In this document: positions 36,108 through 46,001 of the stretch, one piece after another
Layout: every line of letters begins with the position of its first letter
How positions within the stretch are numbered: position 1 is the first letter of the stretch
Assembly (NCBI RefSeq): GCF_001666755.1
Contig: NZ_LZJC01000049.1
Coordinates: 1-48,617 of the forward strand
Reading direction: 5' to 3'
Source of the DNA: Mycobacterium sp. E1214
GTDB taxonomy: Bacteria; Actinomycetota; Actinomycetes; Mycobacteriales; Mycobacteriaceae
Length of the DNA: 48,617 nt
Notes under the pieces: model-generated
Databases searched by the model: none
Told to the model about the DNA's origin: nothing
Seen by the model: only the letters and a program-made list of their open reading frames with translations
Translations under genes and position numbers: made by a program

Positions 36108-36499
36108 CCGAGCGATCGCGGAAAACCCGCACCGCTTTTTTGCTCAGGCGGCGGCCAGAATTATTTTGCTAAACGGGCGAATATCGCGGGCGAAAGACCA
36201 TATTGCGTCGCGGAAAGACACAGCCCACGACGCGCCGGCCCGTCGCCTCCACGACGGTGTTGCCGCGCCGACCCGCCTCCCGTTCGCCGAGGTCAGGGGC
36301 CGTCAGCCGCCGGTGACCGGCGGGTGTCGCACGCTGGGATATTCACACGGCAAGACTTACAAAACTCTTAGGTCGAACGTATGGACAGACGACCCCGGCG
36401 CGTTATAGAAAAGAGATTCGCACTCGCGAAATAGTCTGTCTTCAGACAATAGGACGGGCATCCATCGCGGCGGTTCGGACGCCGATTAGGGAGTCCACC
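36108..36499. other. Intergenic stretch of 392 bases, no gene found
   Basis: No supported coding region; the 80-codon frame here has no family signal and lacks a ribosome site. After position 36330 the sequence turns AT-rich (ATTCACACGGCAAGACTTAC, GCGTTATAGAAAAGAGATTC). A small inverted repeat GTCTG-TCTT-CAGAC lies at 36434-36447, 53 bases before the STAS start. The promoter of the STAS gene should lie here. A weak terminator is listed separately. Confidence 0.6.
36118..36141 (+). terminator. Weak intrinsic terminator after dedA
   Basis: A 4-base stem (GCGG with CCGC at 36127-36130 or 36132-36135) directly followed by six T residues (36136-36141). It is 10 bases after the DedA stop. The U tract is unusual for this GC-rich DNA; the stem is short. 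Confidence 0.45.
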
Positions 36500-36934
36500 A
36501 TGAGTTCAATTATTGCCGAACCCCTAGGCCCTCGCGTCTCGCTGAGCAGCAAGCTGGTCTACGAACTGGGCGACCCCCACAGCACCCTGCGCGCCACCAC
36601 CGACCGCCGCGGCCCGGCGGTGCTGATTTACGCCGGCGGCGAGGTCGACGCCTGCAACGAGGAGACCTGGCGGCACCTGGTGAGCGAGGCGGCCGCCGTG
36701 GTCGCCGCGCCCGGACCCCTGGTGGTGGACGTCAGCGGCCTGGACTTCATGGGTTGCTGCGCGTTCGCCGTCCTCGCCGAGCAGGCGAAGCGTTGCCGGG
36801 AGCGCGGCGTCGAATTGCGGCTGGTGAGCCTCGACCAGTTCGTCGCGCGAGTCGTCGACGCATGCGGCCTGGGCCGCACACTGCCGGTTTATCCGACGGT
36901 CGATTCCGCGCTCGCCGCGGCCGCGCGCTGGTAA
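36500..36934 (+). CDS. STAS-domain anti-anti-sigma-like protein
   Basis: A 144-residue protein with a single STAS domain (about 40-140). Its core VVDVSGLDFMGCCAFAVLAEQ matches SpoIIAA-type anti-anti-sigma factors, but where those have the phosphorylated serine in FMDSSG, this protein has C86-C87. The first 30 residues are a variable tail rich in Ser and Thr. Family members release sigma factors by binding anti-sigma kinases; M. tuberculosis has several. The missing serine suggests control other than by the usual kinase switch, perhaps redox. The ATG at 36500 has a GGGAGT site. It stands alone, 35 bases before the ligase gene. Confidence 0.88.
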   Translation: MSSIIAEPLGPRVSLSSKLVYELGDPHSTLRATTDRRGPAVLIYAGGEVDACNEETWRHLVSEAAAVVAAPGPLVVDVSGLDFMGCCAFAVLAEQAKRCRERGVELRLVSLDQFVARVVDACGLGRTLPVYPTVDSALAAAARW

Positions 36935-36969
36935 TCGGGTGACGTTCTGCGAGTTGATCTTTCGACCGC

Positions 36970-38058
36970 ATGAGTGACCTTCCGACGATCGGCGCAGAAG
37001 AAGAGTTCCTGGTTGTCGATCCCGACAGCGGCGAACCCGTTCCGCGCAACGCCGACGTGGCCGCGCAGGCCGAGCGCCGCGGCGTCGAGCTGCAGCGCGA
37101 ACTGAGCAGCTGCCAGGTGGAGACCACTTCCAGCGTGGTCGCGACCGCCTCGGAACTGCGCGAGGAGTTGACGCGGTTGCGCCGCACCGCGGCGCAGGCA
37201 GCCGAGGCGGCGGGGGTGAGGCTGCTGGCCTCCGGGTTGCCGCCGGTGACGCCGCGGGAATTCCCGGTCACCGACACCCCGCGCTATCAGCGCATCGGCG
37301 CCGAATTCGGGATGGTCGCCCACGAGCAGGGCATCTGCGGATGCCACGTTCATGTGCAGGTTCCCGACCGCCCGGCCGCCATCCACGTGAGCAACTGGCT
37401 GCGGCCGTGGCTCCCATATTTGCTTGCACTCAGCGCCAATTCGCCGCTGTACCGCAACGCCGACAGCGGATTTGCGAGCTGGCGCAGCATTTTATGGCGA
37501 CGCTGGCCGGCCGCGGGTCCGCCGCCCTACTTCGCCTCGCCGGACGAGTACGACCGCGCGGTCGCCATGCTGGTCGACGCGCGGGTGATCCTGGACAAGG
37601 GCATGGTCTATTGGGACGTGCGCCCGTCGGCCGACTTCCCCACCGTCGAGGTCCGGGTGGCCGATGTGCCGGCAACCGTCGACGAGACGGTCCTGCTCGC
37701 CACCCTGATCCGGGCGCTGGTGATGACGGCCCTGCAGGCCCGCGACGACGACGCGGCCCGGTTGCCGCCGGGCGCGCTGCGGGCCGCCTACTGGAAGGCG
37801 GCGCACGACGGATTGGCCGGCGATGCGCTGGATCTCATCCACGGCCGGGGTGCCGTGCCGGCGCGGCAGCAGTTGGACGTGCTGGTGCAACGGGTGCGTC
37901 CAGCGCTCGAGGCGCTCGGCGAGTATGACCACGTCGTCGACGCGCTGGACCGCGTCGCGGCCCGCGGCAACGGGGCGATGCGCCAGTTGCGGGCCTGGCG
38001 CAAACGGGGCGACGTCGCCGACGTCGTCGCCGAGGTGGCGGCCGCGACGCTGAGCTGA
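36970..38058 (+). CDS. YbdK-type glutamate-cysteine ligase family protein
   Basis: A 362-residue carboxylate-amine ligase of the GCS2 family. The ATP/Mg motif at the N-terminus is TIGAEEEFLVVDP, the family motif CGCHVHVQVPDR (about 124-135) and the later VRPSADFPTVEVRVADVP are intact. YbdK joins glutamate to cysteine weakly; mycobacteria make mycothiol and ergothioneine, for which the related EgtA gives gamma-glutamylcysteine. EgtA normally sits in the egtABCDE cluster, which is not here, so this is the other paralogue. ATG at 36970, no strong ribosome site. The stop abuts the TauE stop with no base between. Confidence 0.9.
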   Translation: MSDLPTIGAEEEFLVVDPDSGEPVPRNADVAAQAERRGVELQRELSSCQVETTSSVVATASELREELTRLRRTAAQAAEAAGVRLLASGLPPVTPREFPVTDTPRYQRIGAEFGMVAHEQGICGCHVHVQVPDRPAAIHVSNWLRPWLPYLLALSANSPLYRNADSGFASWRSILWRRWPAAGPPPYFASPDEYDRAVAMLVDARVILDKGMVYWDVRPSADFPTVEVRVADVPATVDETVLLATLIRALVMTALQARDDDAARLPPGALRAAYWKAAHDGLAGDALDLIHGRGAVPARQQLDVLVQRVRPALEALGEYDHVVDALDRVAARGNGAMRQLRAWRKRGDVADVVAEVAAATLS

Positions 38059-38844
38059 TCAGGCCACTGAGAGCAAACGGTACAACCCGATCAGCCCCAC
38101 CACCACGATGGTCGCGCGCAGCGCATTGCCCGACAACCGTCGGCCGTAGCGCGCCCCGATCAGCCCGCCGACCAACGATCCCGCCGCGATCAGCCCGGCG
38201 ACGGGCCAGTTGATCCGGTGGAACGCGACCAGCGTATAGGCTACGGCGGCAACCACATTCACGACGAGCGCCAGCAGGTTCTTGGCCGCGTTGGTGCGCT
38301 GCACGGATTCGGGCAGCAGCGCGGCCATGACACCGACCAGCAAAATCCCCTGCCCGGCGGTGAAGTAGCCGCCGTAGACGCCGACGGCGAAGGTGCCGAA
38401 AGCCAGTAGGGCCATCCGGCCCCGGCTGACGTGCTCGGGTGAGCGGCCCGCCACCTCGGCGCGCCGAACCGTCCACGCCTGGATCCGCGGCCCCAGCACC
38501 ACCAGCACCAGGGCCAGCACCATGAGCGCGGGGACGACGTCGACGAACACCTTCTCGGGCAGGTGCAGCAGCAGGTACGCGCCCACGACGGCGCCGAGCA
38601 ACGACGCCGGGAGTTGCCACCGCAGCCGCCGCCACTGCCCGCTCAGCTCCGCGCGGTAGCCCCAGGTGCCGGACACGCTGCCGGCGACCAGACCGGTCGC
38701 GTTCGACATGGTGGCCGTCACCGGCGGGTAGCCCAGCGCCACCAGCGTCGGGAAGGTGATGAGGGTGCCGGAGCCGACCAGCGCGTTGATGGCGCCGGCA
38801 CCGAGTCCGGCCAGGCAGATCAGCAACATATGCAGAGGCGCCAC
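38059..38844 (-). CDS. TauE/SafE family anion permease
   Basis: A 261-residue membrane protein with seven to eight helices of the TauE/SafE (DUF81) family, which exports sulfite, sulfoacetate or similar organic anions. The repeat motif is visible twice: GLGAGAINALVGSGTLITFPTLVALG near the N-terminus and FAVGVYGGYFTAGQGILLVGVM in the second half. The start ATG at 38844 is taken as given by helix 1. Transcribed toward the ligase gene and ending directly against it. The substrate is unknown. Confidence 0.92.
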   Translation of the reverse strand: MAPLHMLLICLAGLGAGAINALVGSGTLITFPTLVALGYPPVTATMSNATGLVAGSVSGTWGYRAELSGQWRRLRWQLPASLLGAVVGAYLLLHLPEKVFVDVVPALMVLALVLVVLGPRIQAWTVRRAEVAGRSPEHVSRGRMALLAFGTFAVGVYGGYFTAGQGILLVGVMAALLPESVQRTNAAKNLLALVVNVVAAVAYTLVAFHRINWPVAGLIAAGSLVGGLIGARYGRRLSGNALRATIVVVGLIGLYRLLSVA

Positions 38845-38903
38845 AGGAGAAAAACCCTACCCTGCGGCCGATTTCGATCGAGTCGCCTCCCGTGAGACCG
38901 TGG

Positions 38904-39845
38904 TCACACAGGCGGCGCTTCGGCGCCGCGGTCCACCCCGGTGCGCAGCTTCACCGATGCGGAGTACGCGAGCGAGCGAAACCGCAGCACGGGATCGTCG
39001 GAGGGTTCGATGCCGTCGGTCACCCGCATCGGGTCGAACACCACGATGTCGTTGCCGCGCTCGCGTTCGGTGTCGCGTCCGATGATCTCCAGCGTGCCGA
39101 CGGTGACCAGCTGGCTGCTCTGCCAGGCGGCCGACGGGTCGACCGTCGAATCGCCGGGGCCGGCGATCTGCACCCGGTACTCGAAGCGCACCGGCCCGGT
39201 GGCCAGCCGCTCGTCCAGCTCCTCGGTGAGGAAGTCCGCGTCCTCGCGTCGCGCCGCGTCGTCGGGCGGCCGGGCGGCGGTGGGGGCCGGAACCAGGTGG
39301 TAGCGAACGAACCTCGCGCTGCCGTCGGCGGCCACCCAGCGGTAGGCGTGCAGGCCGTGGTACTCGACGGTCGCATAACTCGCCGGCACCCGGTTGGCCT
39401 CGCGCACCACCGGCAACGCGCCGAGCGTGCGCGGGTGGGTGAGGAAATACTTGGCCAGCCGCAGCGGTGTCGTGACGCCGGGTCGCATGGCCTTGAGCAG
39501 GTCGACGAATCCGTCGGGCGTGCTGGAGACGAACAGTTTGGCGGTCTGCGTCGACACGTCGGTGGTCTTGCCGTCGGGCAAGCGGAACTTCACGGCCATG
39601 CCGCGCACGCCGGGCGCCCCGTCGCGCTGTTTGGGATTGCCCGAACCGTTGGAGAAGCGGACCAGCGCCGGCACCGGCGAGCCGTCCAGATGCGTTGCCC
39701 GGGCGAGCATCCGGGCGTCACGGGTCGCGGTGAACGTGCCGCGGTACAGGGTGCCCTTGGCGTGCAGCGCCCGCGATCCCGGCTGCGCTCCCCCGGTGCC
39801 CCGGATGGCCTCGATCGCGTCGTCGGGCGTCAGTTGCGCGTTCAT
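38904..39845 (-). CDS. Catalase-related peroxidase (mini-catalase)
   Basis: A 313-residue heme protein of the small catalase-related group, like MAP-2744c of M. avium paratuberculosis. The distal His is in RALHAKGTLYRG (H28); VRFSNGSGNPKQRDGAPGVRGMAVKF is the core catalase sequence; the proximal heme tyrosine is in RFRSLAYSASVK near the C-terminus. These enzymes lack the N-terminal arm and C-terminal domains of full catalases and use organic peroxides with a co-substrate. It lies 9 bases after the SDR stop, so SDR and peroxidase are one transcript. Confidence 0.92.
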   Translation of the reverse strand: MNAQLTPDDAIEAIRGTGGAQPGSRALHAKGTLYRGTFTATRDARMLARATHLDGSPVPALVRFSNGSGNPKQRDGAPGVRGMAVKFRLPDGKTTDVSTQTAKLFVSSTPDGFVDLLKAMRPGVTTPLRLAKYFLTHPRTLGALPVVREANRVPASYATVEYHGLHAYRWVAADGSARFVRYHLVPAPTAARPPDDAARREDADFLTEELDERLATGPVRFEYRVQIAGPGDSTVDPSAAWQSSQLVTVGTLEIIGRDTERERGNDIVVFDPMRVTDGIEPSDDPVLRFRSLAYSASVKLRTGVDRGAEAPPV

Positions 39846-39854
39846 GGCCGAATC

Positions 39855-40646
39855 CTAGTTGCGGGGGAACCCGAAGAGCGCTACCACGCCATGATCGCGC
39901 CCGGCGGTGTAACCCCCGTCGACCGCGATGGCCTGCCCGGTGACGAAGGAGGCGTCGGTCGACAGCAGGAACGCGGCCATGGCCGCGACCTCCTCCGGCC
40001 GGCCCAACCGCTGCAGGGCGTGCTCTTCGGTGATGGAGATCAGTGGGCCCTCCATCCCGGGGAGCCGCAGGACGCTGTCGGCCAGCGGCGTCTCGATAAA
40101 GCCGGGACAGACGACGTTGGCCCGGATGCCGCTCGGCCCGTAGTCGAGCGCGATGTTCTTGGTGAGCAGCACGACACCGCCCTTGGCCGCGTTGTAGGAG
40201 CTGCCGCCCGCCGTGCCCTCGAGCCCTTCGACGCTGGCGACCATCACCAGCGAACCGCGCTCACCGTCCACCCGCGGCTGCTCGATCATCCGGGCCAGCG
40301 CCGCCTTGGCCACTAGGAACGTCCCGGTGAGGTTGACCCCGACGACCCGGTCCCATTCGGTGCGGTCGAGCAGATGCACGGGGCCGCCGCCGGCCACACC
40401 GGCCGCATGGAAGACCCCGTCGAGGCGGGCCGGGACGGCGGCGAACACGGCGGCCACCGCGTCCTCGTCGGTCACGTCGGCCGCCACGAACCGAAAGCCG
40501 GGACCCAAATCCGGCGGGTCGGCCACGTCGGCGCCCACGACCGCGCCGCCCTCGGCCAGCAGCCGCCGCGCGGTCGCCAGGCCGATGCCGGATGCGGCGC
40601 CGGTGACGACGAAGGTGCGGGAACGGGCGCGATCGGGAGTCACCAT
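39855..40646 (-). CDS. Short-chain dehydrogenase/reductase
   Basis: A 263-residue classical SDR. The motif TGAASGIG is at 16-23 and the catalytic Tyr/Lys are in SSYNAAKGG; D at the end of the second strand (GADVAD) suggests NAD. The C-terminus ends in AVDGGYTAG. The ATG at 40646 follows GGAGG by 6 bases; the open frame to 40778 crosses the repeat region and is not coding. It is divergent from the acyl-CoA ligase gene and shares a 164-base region with tandem repeats. Confidence 0.92.
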   Translation of the reverse strand: MVTPDRARSRTFVVTGAASGIGLATARRLLAEGGAVVGADVADPPDLGPGFRFVAADVTDEDAVAAVFAAVPARLDGVFHAAGVAGGGPVHLLDRTEWDRVVGVNLTGTFLVAKAALARMIEQPRVDGERGSLVMVASVEGLEGTAGGSSYNAAKGGVVLLTKNIALDYGPSGIRANVVCPGFIETPLADSVLRLPGMEGPLISITEEHALQRLGRPEEVAAMAAFLLSTDASFVTGQAIAVDGGYTAGRDHGVVALFGFPRN

Positions 40647-40673
40647 GTCCACCCTCCGTCGGGTCAGCTGGCA

Positions 40674-40724
40674 GGTAAGTCCATCCGGGTAAGTCGACCG
40701 GATAGATCGTCGACCGGATAGATC
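40674..40724. repeat. Tandem and degenerate repeats between divergent genes
   Basis: Two perfect, directly adjacent copies of GTCGACCGGATAGATC (40693-40708 and 40709-40724). Just upstream, GGTAAGTCCATCCGG (40674-40688) and GGTAAGTCGACCGG (40688-40701) are imperfect copies of the same unit. They lie 28-78 bases from the SDR start and 87-137 bases from the ligase start. Such spacing fits cooperative operator sites for a regulator that is not encoded nearby; slipped-strand duplication is the alternative. Confidence 0.8.
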
Positions 40725-40810
40725 ATGGTGGCACGCCACCCCGCCGGGGGTGGCCGTAGCATGCGCGTAACGCACCACGATGGGCGAAGCGACCCGATTC
40801 GGAGGGGTTC

Positions 40811-42366
<1,556 letters not shown>

Positions 42367-42370
<4 letters not shown>

Positions 42371-43155
42371 GCGCCGAGGTCGACGCGCGGCGACGCGACC
42401 TCGCGATCGCGGTGCTGGGCGGCCCCACCACCGTCATCGACATCGCCGGCTTGCGGATCGTCATGGACCCCACCTTCGATCCGCCCGGGGACCACGGATA
42501 CCTGACCAAGCTGCAAGGCCCCGCGGTGGGCGCCGAGGCGCTGGGCTCGGTGGACGCGGTGCTGGTCAGTCACGATCAGCATCCCGACAACTTCGATGAC
42601 GCGGGACGCCTGATGGCGCTGGCCGCGCCGCTGCTCCTCACCCACCCCGGCGCCGCCGACCGGCTGGGGCCGCCGGCGCTCGGACTGGCGCCCTGGGAGT
42701 CCCACCAGCTCACCGATGGCGTTGCGGTGCAGGCCGTTCCGGCGGTCCACGGCCCCGCCGACGGGCAGCGCGACGCCGGCGGCCACGTCAACTGTGAGGT
42801 CACGGGTTTCGTGCTGAGCGGCCCGGGCCTGCCCACGGTCTATCTCAGTGGGGACAACGCGTCGATGGCCGCGGTCAAAGACGTCGCCGGGCGTTGCAGC
42901 CCCATCGACGTCGCCGTGCTGTTCGCCGGGGCCGCCCGCGTGCCGGCCAAGGAGCGCGGCCGCCCGTTGACGTTGACCTCGGCGCGTGCGGCCGCCGCCG
43001 CCGAGCTACTGGGCGCGCGCGTGGTGGTCCCCGCACACTTCGACGGCTGGGCGCATTTCAGCGAAGGGCTCGGCGACGTGGTCACGGCGTTCGACCAGGC
43101 GGGCATCGGCGACCGATTGCGGGTCGCCGCCCACGGCGACTGGGTGGACCTATAG
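42367..43155 (+). CDS. Metallo-beta-lactamase fold hydrolase
   Basis: A 262-residue protein of the UlaG-like branch of the metallo-beta-lactamase fold. The metal motif is SHDQHPDNFDD (about 60-70), a variant of HxHxDH with Gln and Pro between; more ligands are in VHGPADG, SGDNASM and PAHFDGW. These enzymes open lactones or other esters. The ATG at 42367 overlaps the ligase stop, so the pair is translationally coupled. The 3' end overlaps the hydratase gene by 6 bases on the other strand. Confidence 0.88.
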
Positions 43156-43983
43156 CCGGCCCTCGGTGCGCAGCGCCGGGTGCACCCAGTCCGGCGAGCG
43201 ACGCTGCTTGAACGCACGGAATCCTTCCCGCGCTTCCTCATCCGACAGACTGCTAGACATGCCGATGCGGTCGTAGAGGCCCAGGTAATTGTCGATGCTG
43301 GACTTGATGACGCCGCGGGCCCGCGGCGCGGTCCGGCAGCATTGCGCCAGAACGACTTTGGCCTCCTCGAGAAGGTCGCCGTGCGGCACCACTCGGGCGA
43401 TCAGGCCCCAGTCGAGCGCCTCGGCGGCGGTGAGGACGCGCCCGGTGAACATCAGGTCGCGGGTGCGCACCGGCCCGACGACCCGCGTCAGCATCTGGCT
43501 GTAGTAGGTGTCGGCGTAGCCGCGGAACAGTTCGGGCACCCGGAACGTCGCCCGCTCGCTGACCACGGAAAGATCGCTGCACAAAGCGATCTGGAAGCCA
43601 CCACCCTGGCAGAGCCCGTTGACCGCGGAGACGACCGGCTTGGCGGACGTGCGCACCGCGTCGAACGGGGTGACGTCCATGCCCAGCGCGGAGCCGAAGG
43701 TGATCCAGTTGTCGTCCGCTCCCCCACCGCCCATGTCACCGCCGGGCGCGAACACGTCCCCGGTGCCGGTGATCAGCAAGCCGGCCAAATCCGGGTCCTC
43801 GTTGAGGCGCCCGACCGCACACCGGATCCCGAAGTACATGGCCGGCGTAAGGGCGTTGCGGGCCTCGGGCCGGTCGATGGTGCACACCGCGATCGGGCCG
43901 TGGCGTTCGAACCTCAGGTAGGCGGTGCCCAGCCAGTCGCCCTCGGGCGGGCGCGGGGTGGGCGTCGACGGCTGCCGTGTCAC
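43150..43983 (-). CDS. Enoyl-CoA hydratase/isomerase family protein
   Basis: A 277-residue crotonase fold protein. The oxyanion motif is AVNGLCQGGGFQIALCSDL, in which the first catalytic glutamate of typical hydratases (GGGCEL) is glutamine; the second acidic residue (RVPELFRG) is kept. The N-terminus has 25 variable Pro-rich residues. With one glutamate lost, hydration may be weak and isomerase, hydrolase or another crotonase activity is possible. The GTG at 43983 has GGAG nearby. A perfect inverted repeat lies 38 bases upstream (44021-44039). Convergent with the metallo-hydrolase gene. Confidence 0.88.
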   Translation of the reverse strand: MTRQPSTPTPRPPEGDWLGTAYLRFERHGPIAVCTIDRPEARNALTPAMYFGIRCAVGRLNEDPDLAGLLITGTGDVFAPGGDMGGGGADDNWITFGSALGMDVTPFDAVRTSAKPVVSAVNGLCQGGGFQIALCSDLSVVSERATFRVPELFRGYADTYYSQMLTRVVGPVRTRDLMFTGRVLTAAEALDWGLIARVVPHGDLLEEAKVVLAQCCRTAPRARGVIKSSIDNYLGLYDRIGMSSSLSDEEAREGFRAFKQRRSPDWVHPALRTEGRL

Positions 43984-44020
43984 GGGGCTCCTCTCGGGCT
44001 CGCCGCGGAAAGCGGAGCGC

Positions 44021-44039
44021 TACTGTGGCTCTTACAGTA
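44021..44039. promoter_or_regulatory. Inverted repeat upstream of the crotonase gene
   Basis: TACTGT-GGCTCTT-ACAGTA, exact 6-base arms with a 7-base spacer. It is 38 bases before the hydratase-like start on the minus strand. Each arm also reads as a -10 box (TACTGT on the minus strand, TACAGT on the plus), so a bound protein would cover the promoter. The regulator is not encoded next to it. Confidence 0.6.
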
Positions 44040-44142
44040 TTCCTGCGGCCGGGCCGCCCGTCGGCGGGGCGCCGGACGCCCGCAAGGCGCGGTGCGGTGC
44101 TCCGGGTCCACCCGTCAGCCGCCGGCCGAGCGCCGGACCGCA

Positions 44143-44148
44143 TAGCCT
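44143..44148 (+). promoter_or_regulatory. -10 element, probable leaderless start of the FGE gene
   Basis: TAGCCT ends 6 bases before the ATG at 44155, with no ribosome site in between. This spacing makes the A of ATG the likely first transcribed base. Confidence 0.5.
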
Positions 44149-44154
44149 AGCGGC

Positions 44155-45024
44155 ATGCTCACCGAGTTGATCGACCTTCCCGGCGGCGCCTTCCTCATGG
44201 GGTCCAACGCTTTCTACCCCGAGGAATCACCCGTCCACGAAGTGACCGTGCGCCCGTTTTCGATCGAGCGTCATCCGGTGACGAATGCGCAGTTCGCCGA
44301 ATTCGTCGACCAGACCGGCTACGTCACTGTCGCGGAGAACGCCCTGGATCCACAGGACTTCCCCGGCGTGCCGGCCGAGGACCTCAAACCCGGTGCGCTC
44401 GTGTTCACCCCGACCGCGGGACCGGTGGATCTGCGTGCCTGGCGGCAGTGGTGGGCTTGGGTGCCAGGCGCCTGCTGGCGGCAGCCGTTCGGGCCGGGGT
44501 CCTCGATCGAGGATCGGCTCGACCACCCGGTGGTCCAGGTGGCCTATCCGGACGCCGCCGCCTACGCGAGCTGGGCGGGACGGCGGCTGCCCGGCGAAGC
44601 GCAGTGGGAGTACGCGGCGCGCGCCGGCACCTCGTCGACCTATGCGTGGGGCGACGACGTCGCGCCCGGCGGCGAGCTCATGGCCAACACCTGGCAGGGG
44701 AAGTTCCCCTACCGCAATGACGGCGCTCGCGGATGGACGGGTACCTCGCCGGTAGGAACGTTCGCGCCCAACGGGTTTGGCCTGGTCGACATGATCGGCA
44801 ACGTGTGGGAGTGGACCACGACTCGCTACAGCGCCGGCCACCACCTGGCGGCTAGCTGTTGCCCCACGCCGGCGACCGGTGATCCCGCCGTGCTGCAGAC
44901 GCTCAAGGGCGGCTCGCACCTGTGTGCACCGGAGTACTGCCACCGGTACCGTCCGGCCGCGCGGTCGTCGCAGTCGCAGGACAGCGCGACCACCCACATC
45001 GGGTTCCGCTGCGTCACACCCTGA
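44155..45024 (+). CDS. Formylglycine-generating enzyme
   Basis: A 289-residue copper-dependent oxidase (SUMF1/FGE family) that turns the cysteine of the sulfatase CxPxR motif into formylglycine. The two active-site cysteines are C257 and C262 in LCAPEYCHRYRPAARS, with the same spacing as in human FGE. DLPGGAFLMGS at the start, RLPGEAQWEYAARAG, GNVWEWT and the closing HIGFRC are all conserved. Homologue of Rv0712. It lies upstream of a GntR gene and the sulfatase that it should mature. There is no signal peptide, in line with action in the cytoplasm. Confidence 0.95.
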   Translation: MLTELIDLPGGAFLMGSNAFYPEESPVHEVTVRPFSIERHPVTNAQFAEFVDQTGYVTVAENALDPQDFPGVPAEDLKPGALVFTPTAGPVDLRAWRQWWAWVPGACWRQPFGPGSSIEDRLDHPVVQVAYPDAAAYASWAGRRLPGEAQWEYAARAGTSSTYAWGDDVAPGGELMANTWQGKFPYRNDGARGWTGTSPVGTFAPNGFGLVDMIGNVWEWTTTRYSAGHHLAASCCPTPATGDPAVLQTLKGGSHLCAPEYCHRYRPAARSSQSQDSATTHIGFRCVTP

Positions 45025-45047
45025 CATGCGGGTGGCGAAACACCACC

Positions 45048-45143
45048 GCTAACGCCGCGGTATATGGCCTGGCCTACCGCGTAACCCCCGGCCAGGTGGC
45101 GTAACATTCCGCTAACCGCCACCCCCGTCATTGGTGGCACAGT
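45048..45143 (+). promoter_or_regulatory. Putative operator cluster before the GntR gene
   Basis: Four copies of GC(G/T)TAAC start at 45048, 45079, 45099 and 45111. An inverted repeat GGTGGCG/CGCCACC (45095-45101 and 45117-45123) frames the last two. An 11-base element GGTGGCACAGT at 45133-45143 recurs before the sulfatase (46002-46012). The gntR start is 6 bases beyond. The cluster probably binds the GntR protein; exact sites are inference. Confidence 0.55.
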
Positions 45144-45149
45144 GGGCCC

Positions 45150-45953
45150 ATGCCCCGGCGCCCGCACATCCCTCCCAAGGACTTTCCCCGTCCTGTCACA
45201 CGGGAGTACGCCGGTACCCGGGCAGACGCGGCGCGGTGGGTCCGCGACGTGTTGCGCAGTCAGATCCTCGAAGGCGCCTACGGCGGCTTGGCCGCCGCCC
45301 GCCCGGCGCTGCCGTCGGAATCCGCCCTGGCCGCTGAACTGGGAGTGAGCCGCAACGCCATTCGGGAAGCGCTCGAACTGCTGCGGGGCGAAGGCCTGAT
45401 CACTCGCGTGCAAGGCTCCGGCACGTTCGTCACCGGCGCGAAGTTGCGCCAGCACCTCGACCGGCTGGAAGGTCTCGCGGAATCCCTTGCCGGGCATCAG
45501 CTTCCGGTGGACAACAAGGTGTTGTCGGTACGGGAATCCACCGCCACCCCGTTCGTGGCGGCCAAGCTGCAGCTGCCCGAGAACTCCCCCATCCTGTTCA
45601 TCGAGCGGCTTCGTTCGGTCGGAGGGCTGCCGCTGTCGCTGGACACCACCTCGCTGCGCATCGGGGCCATTCCGATGGACGCCGACCTGGACAAGCAGGA
45701 CGTGTTCGCGCTCATCGAGCAGGCACTGGGCGAGCGCCTGGGCTGGGCCGAGATCACCGTCGAATCCGTGTTGGCGGACCCCAACACCGCCACACTGCTG
45801 CAGATCCGCACCGGTGCGCCGCTGCTGTTGTTGCACCGCCTGACCCATCTACGAGACGGCACACCGTTCGACCTCGAGACGGTGCGCTATCGCGGTGACC
45901 GATGCTCGCTGGTCACCACCGCCACGCGTGAGGACGCTTCGCCGCCGCCGTAG
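45150..45953 (+). CDS. GntR/HutC family regulator with UTRA domain
   Basis: A 267-residue transcription factor. The winged helix (about 30-95) has LPSESALAAELGVSRNAIREALELLRGEG and the wing RVQGSGTFVTG. The UTRA ligand domain (about 115-255) has PILFIERLRSVGGLPLSLDTTSLR and LLLLHRLTHLRDGTPFDLETVRYRGDR. HutC-type regulators usually repress uptake or breakdown genes until a sugar or acid ligand binds. It sits between the formylglycine enzyme and the sulfatase, so a sulfate ester or its product is the likely signal. ATG at 45150, no clear ribosome site. Confidence 0.93.
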   Translation: MPRRPHIPPKDFPRPVTREYAGTRADAARWVRDVLRSQILEGAYGGLAAARPALPSESALAAELGVSRNAIREALELLRGEGLITRVQGSGTFVTGAKLRQHLDRLEGLAESLAGHQLPVDNKVLSVRESTATPFVAAKLQLPENSPILFIERLRSVGGLPLSLDTTSLRIGAIPMDADLDKQDVFALIEQALGERLGWAEITVESVLADPNTATLLQIRTGAPLLLLHRLTHLRDGTPFDLETVRYRGDRCSLVTTATREDASPPP

Positions 45954-46001
45954 TCGGCTGATCCGCACCGCCACAACGATTCACCCCCACACCAAATGAG
46001 A

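Noticed and set aside
36355..36385. LexA-like site before the STAS gene
   Set aside because: TCGAAC is followed by GTATGGACAG, so the second half-site GTTCGA is absent.
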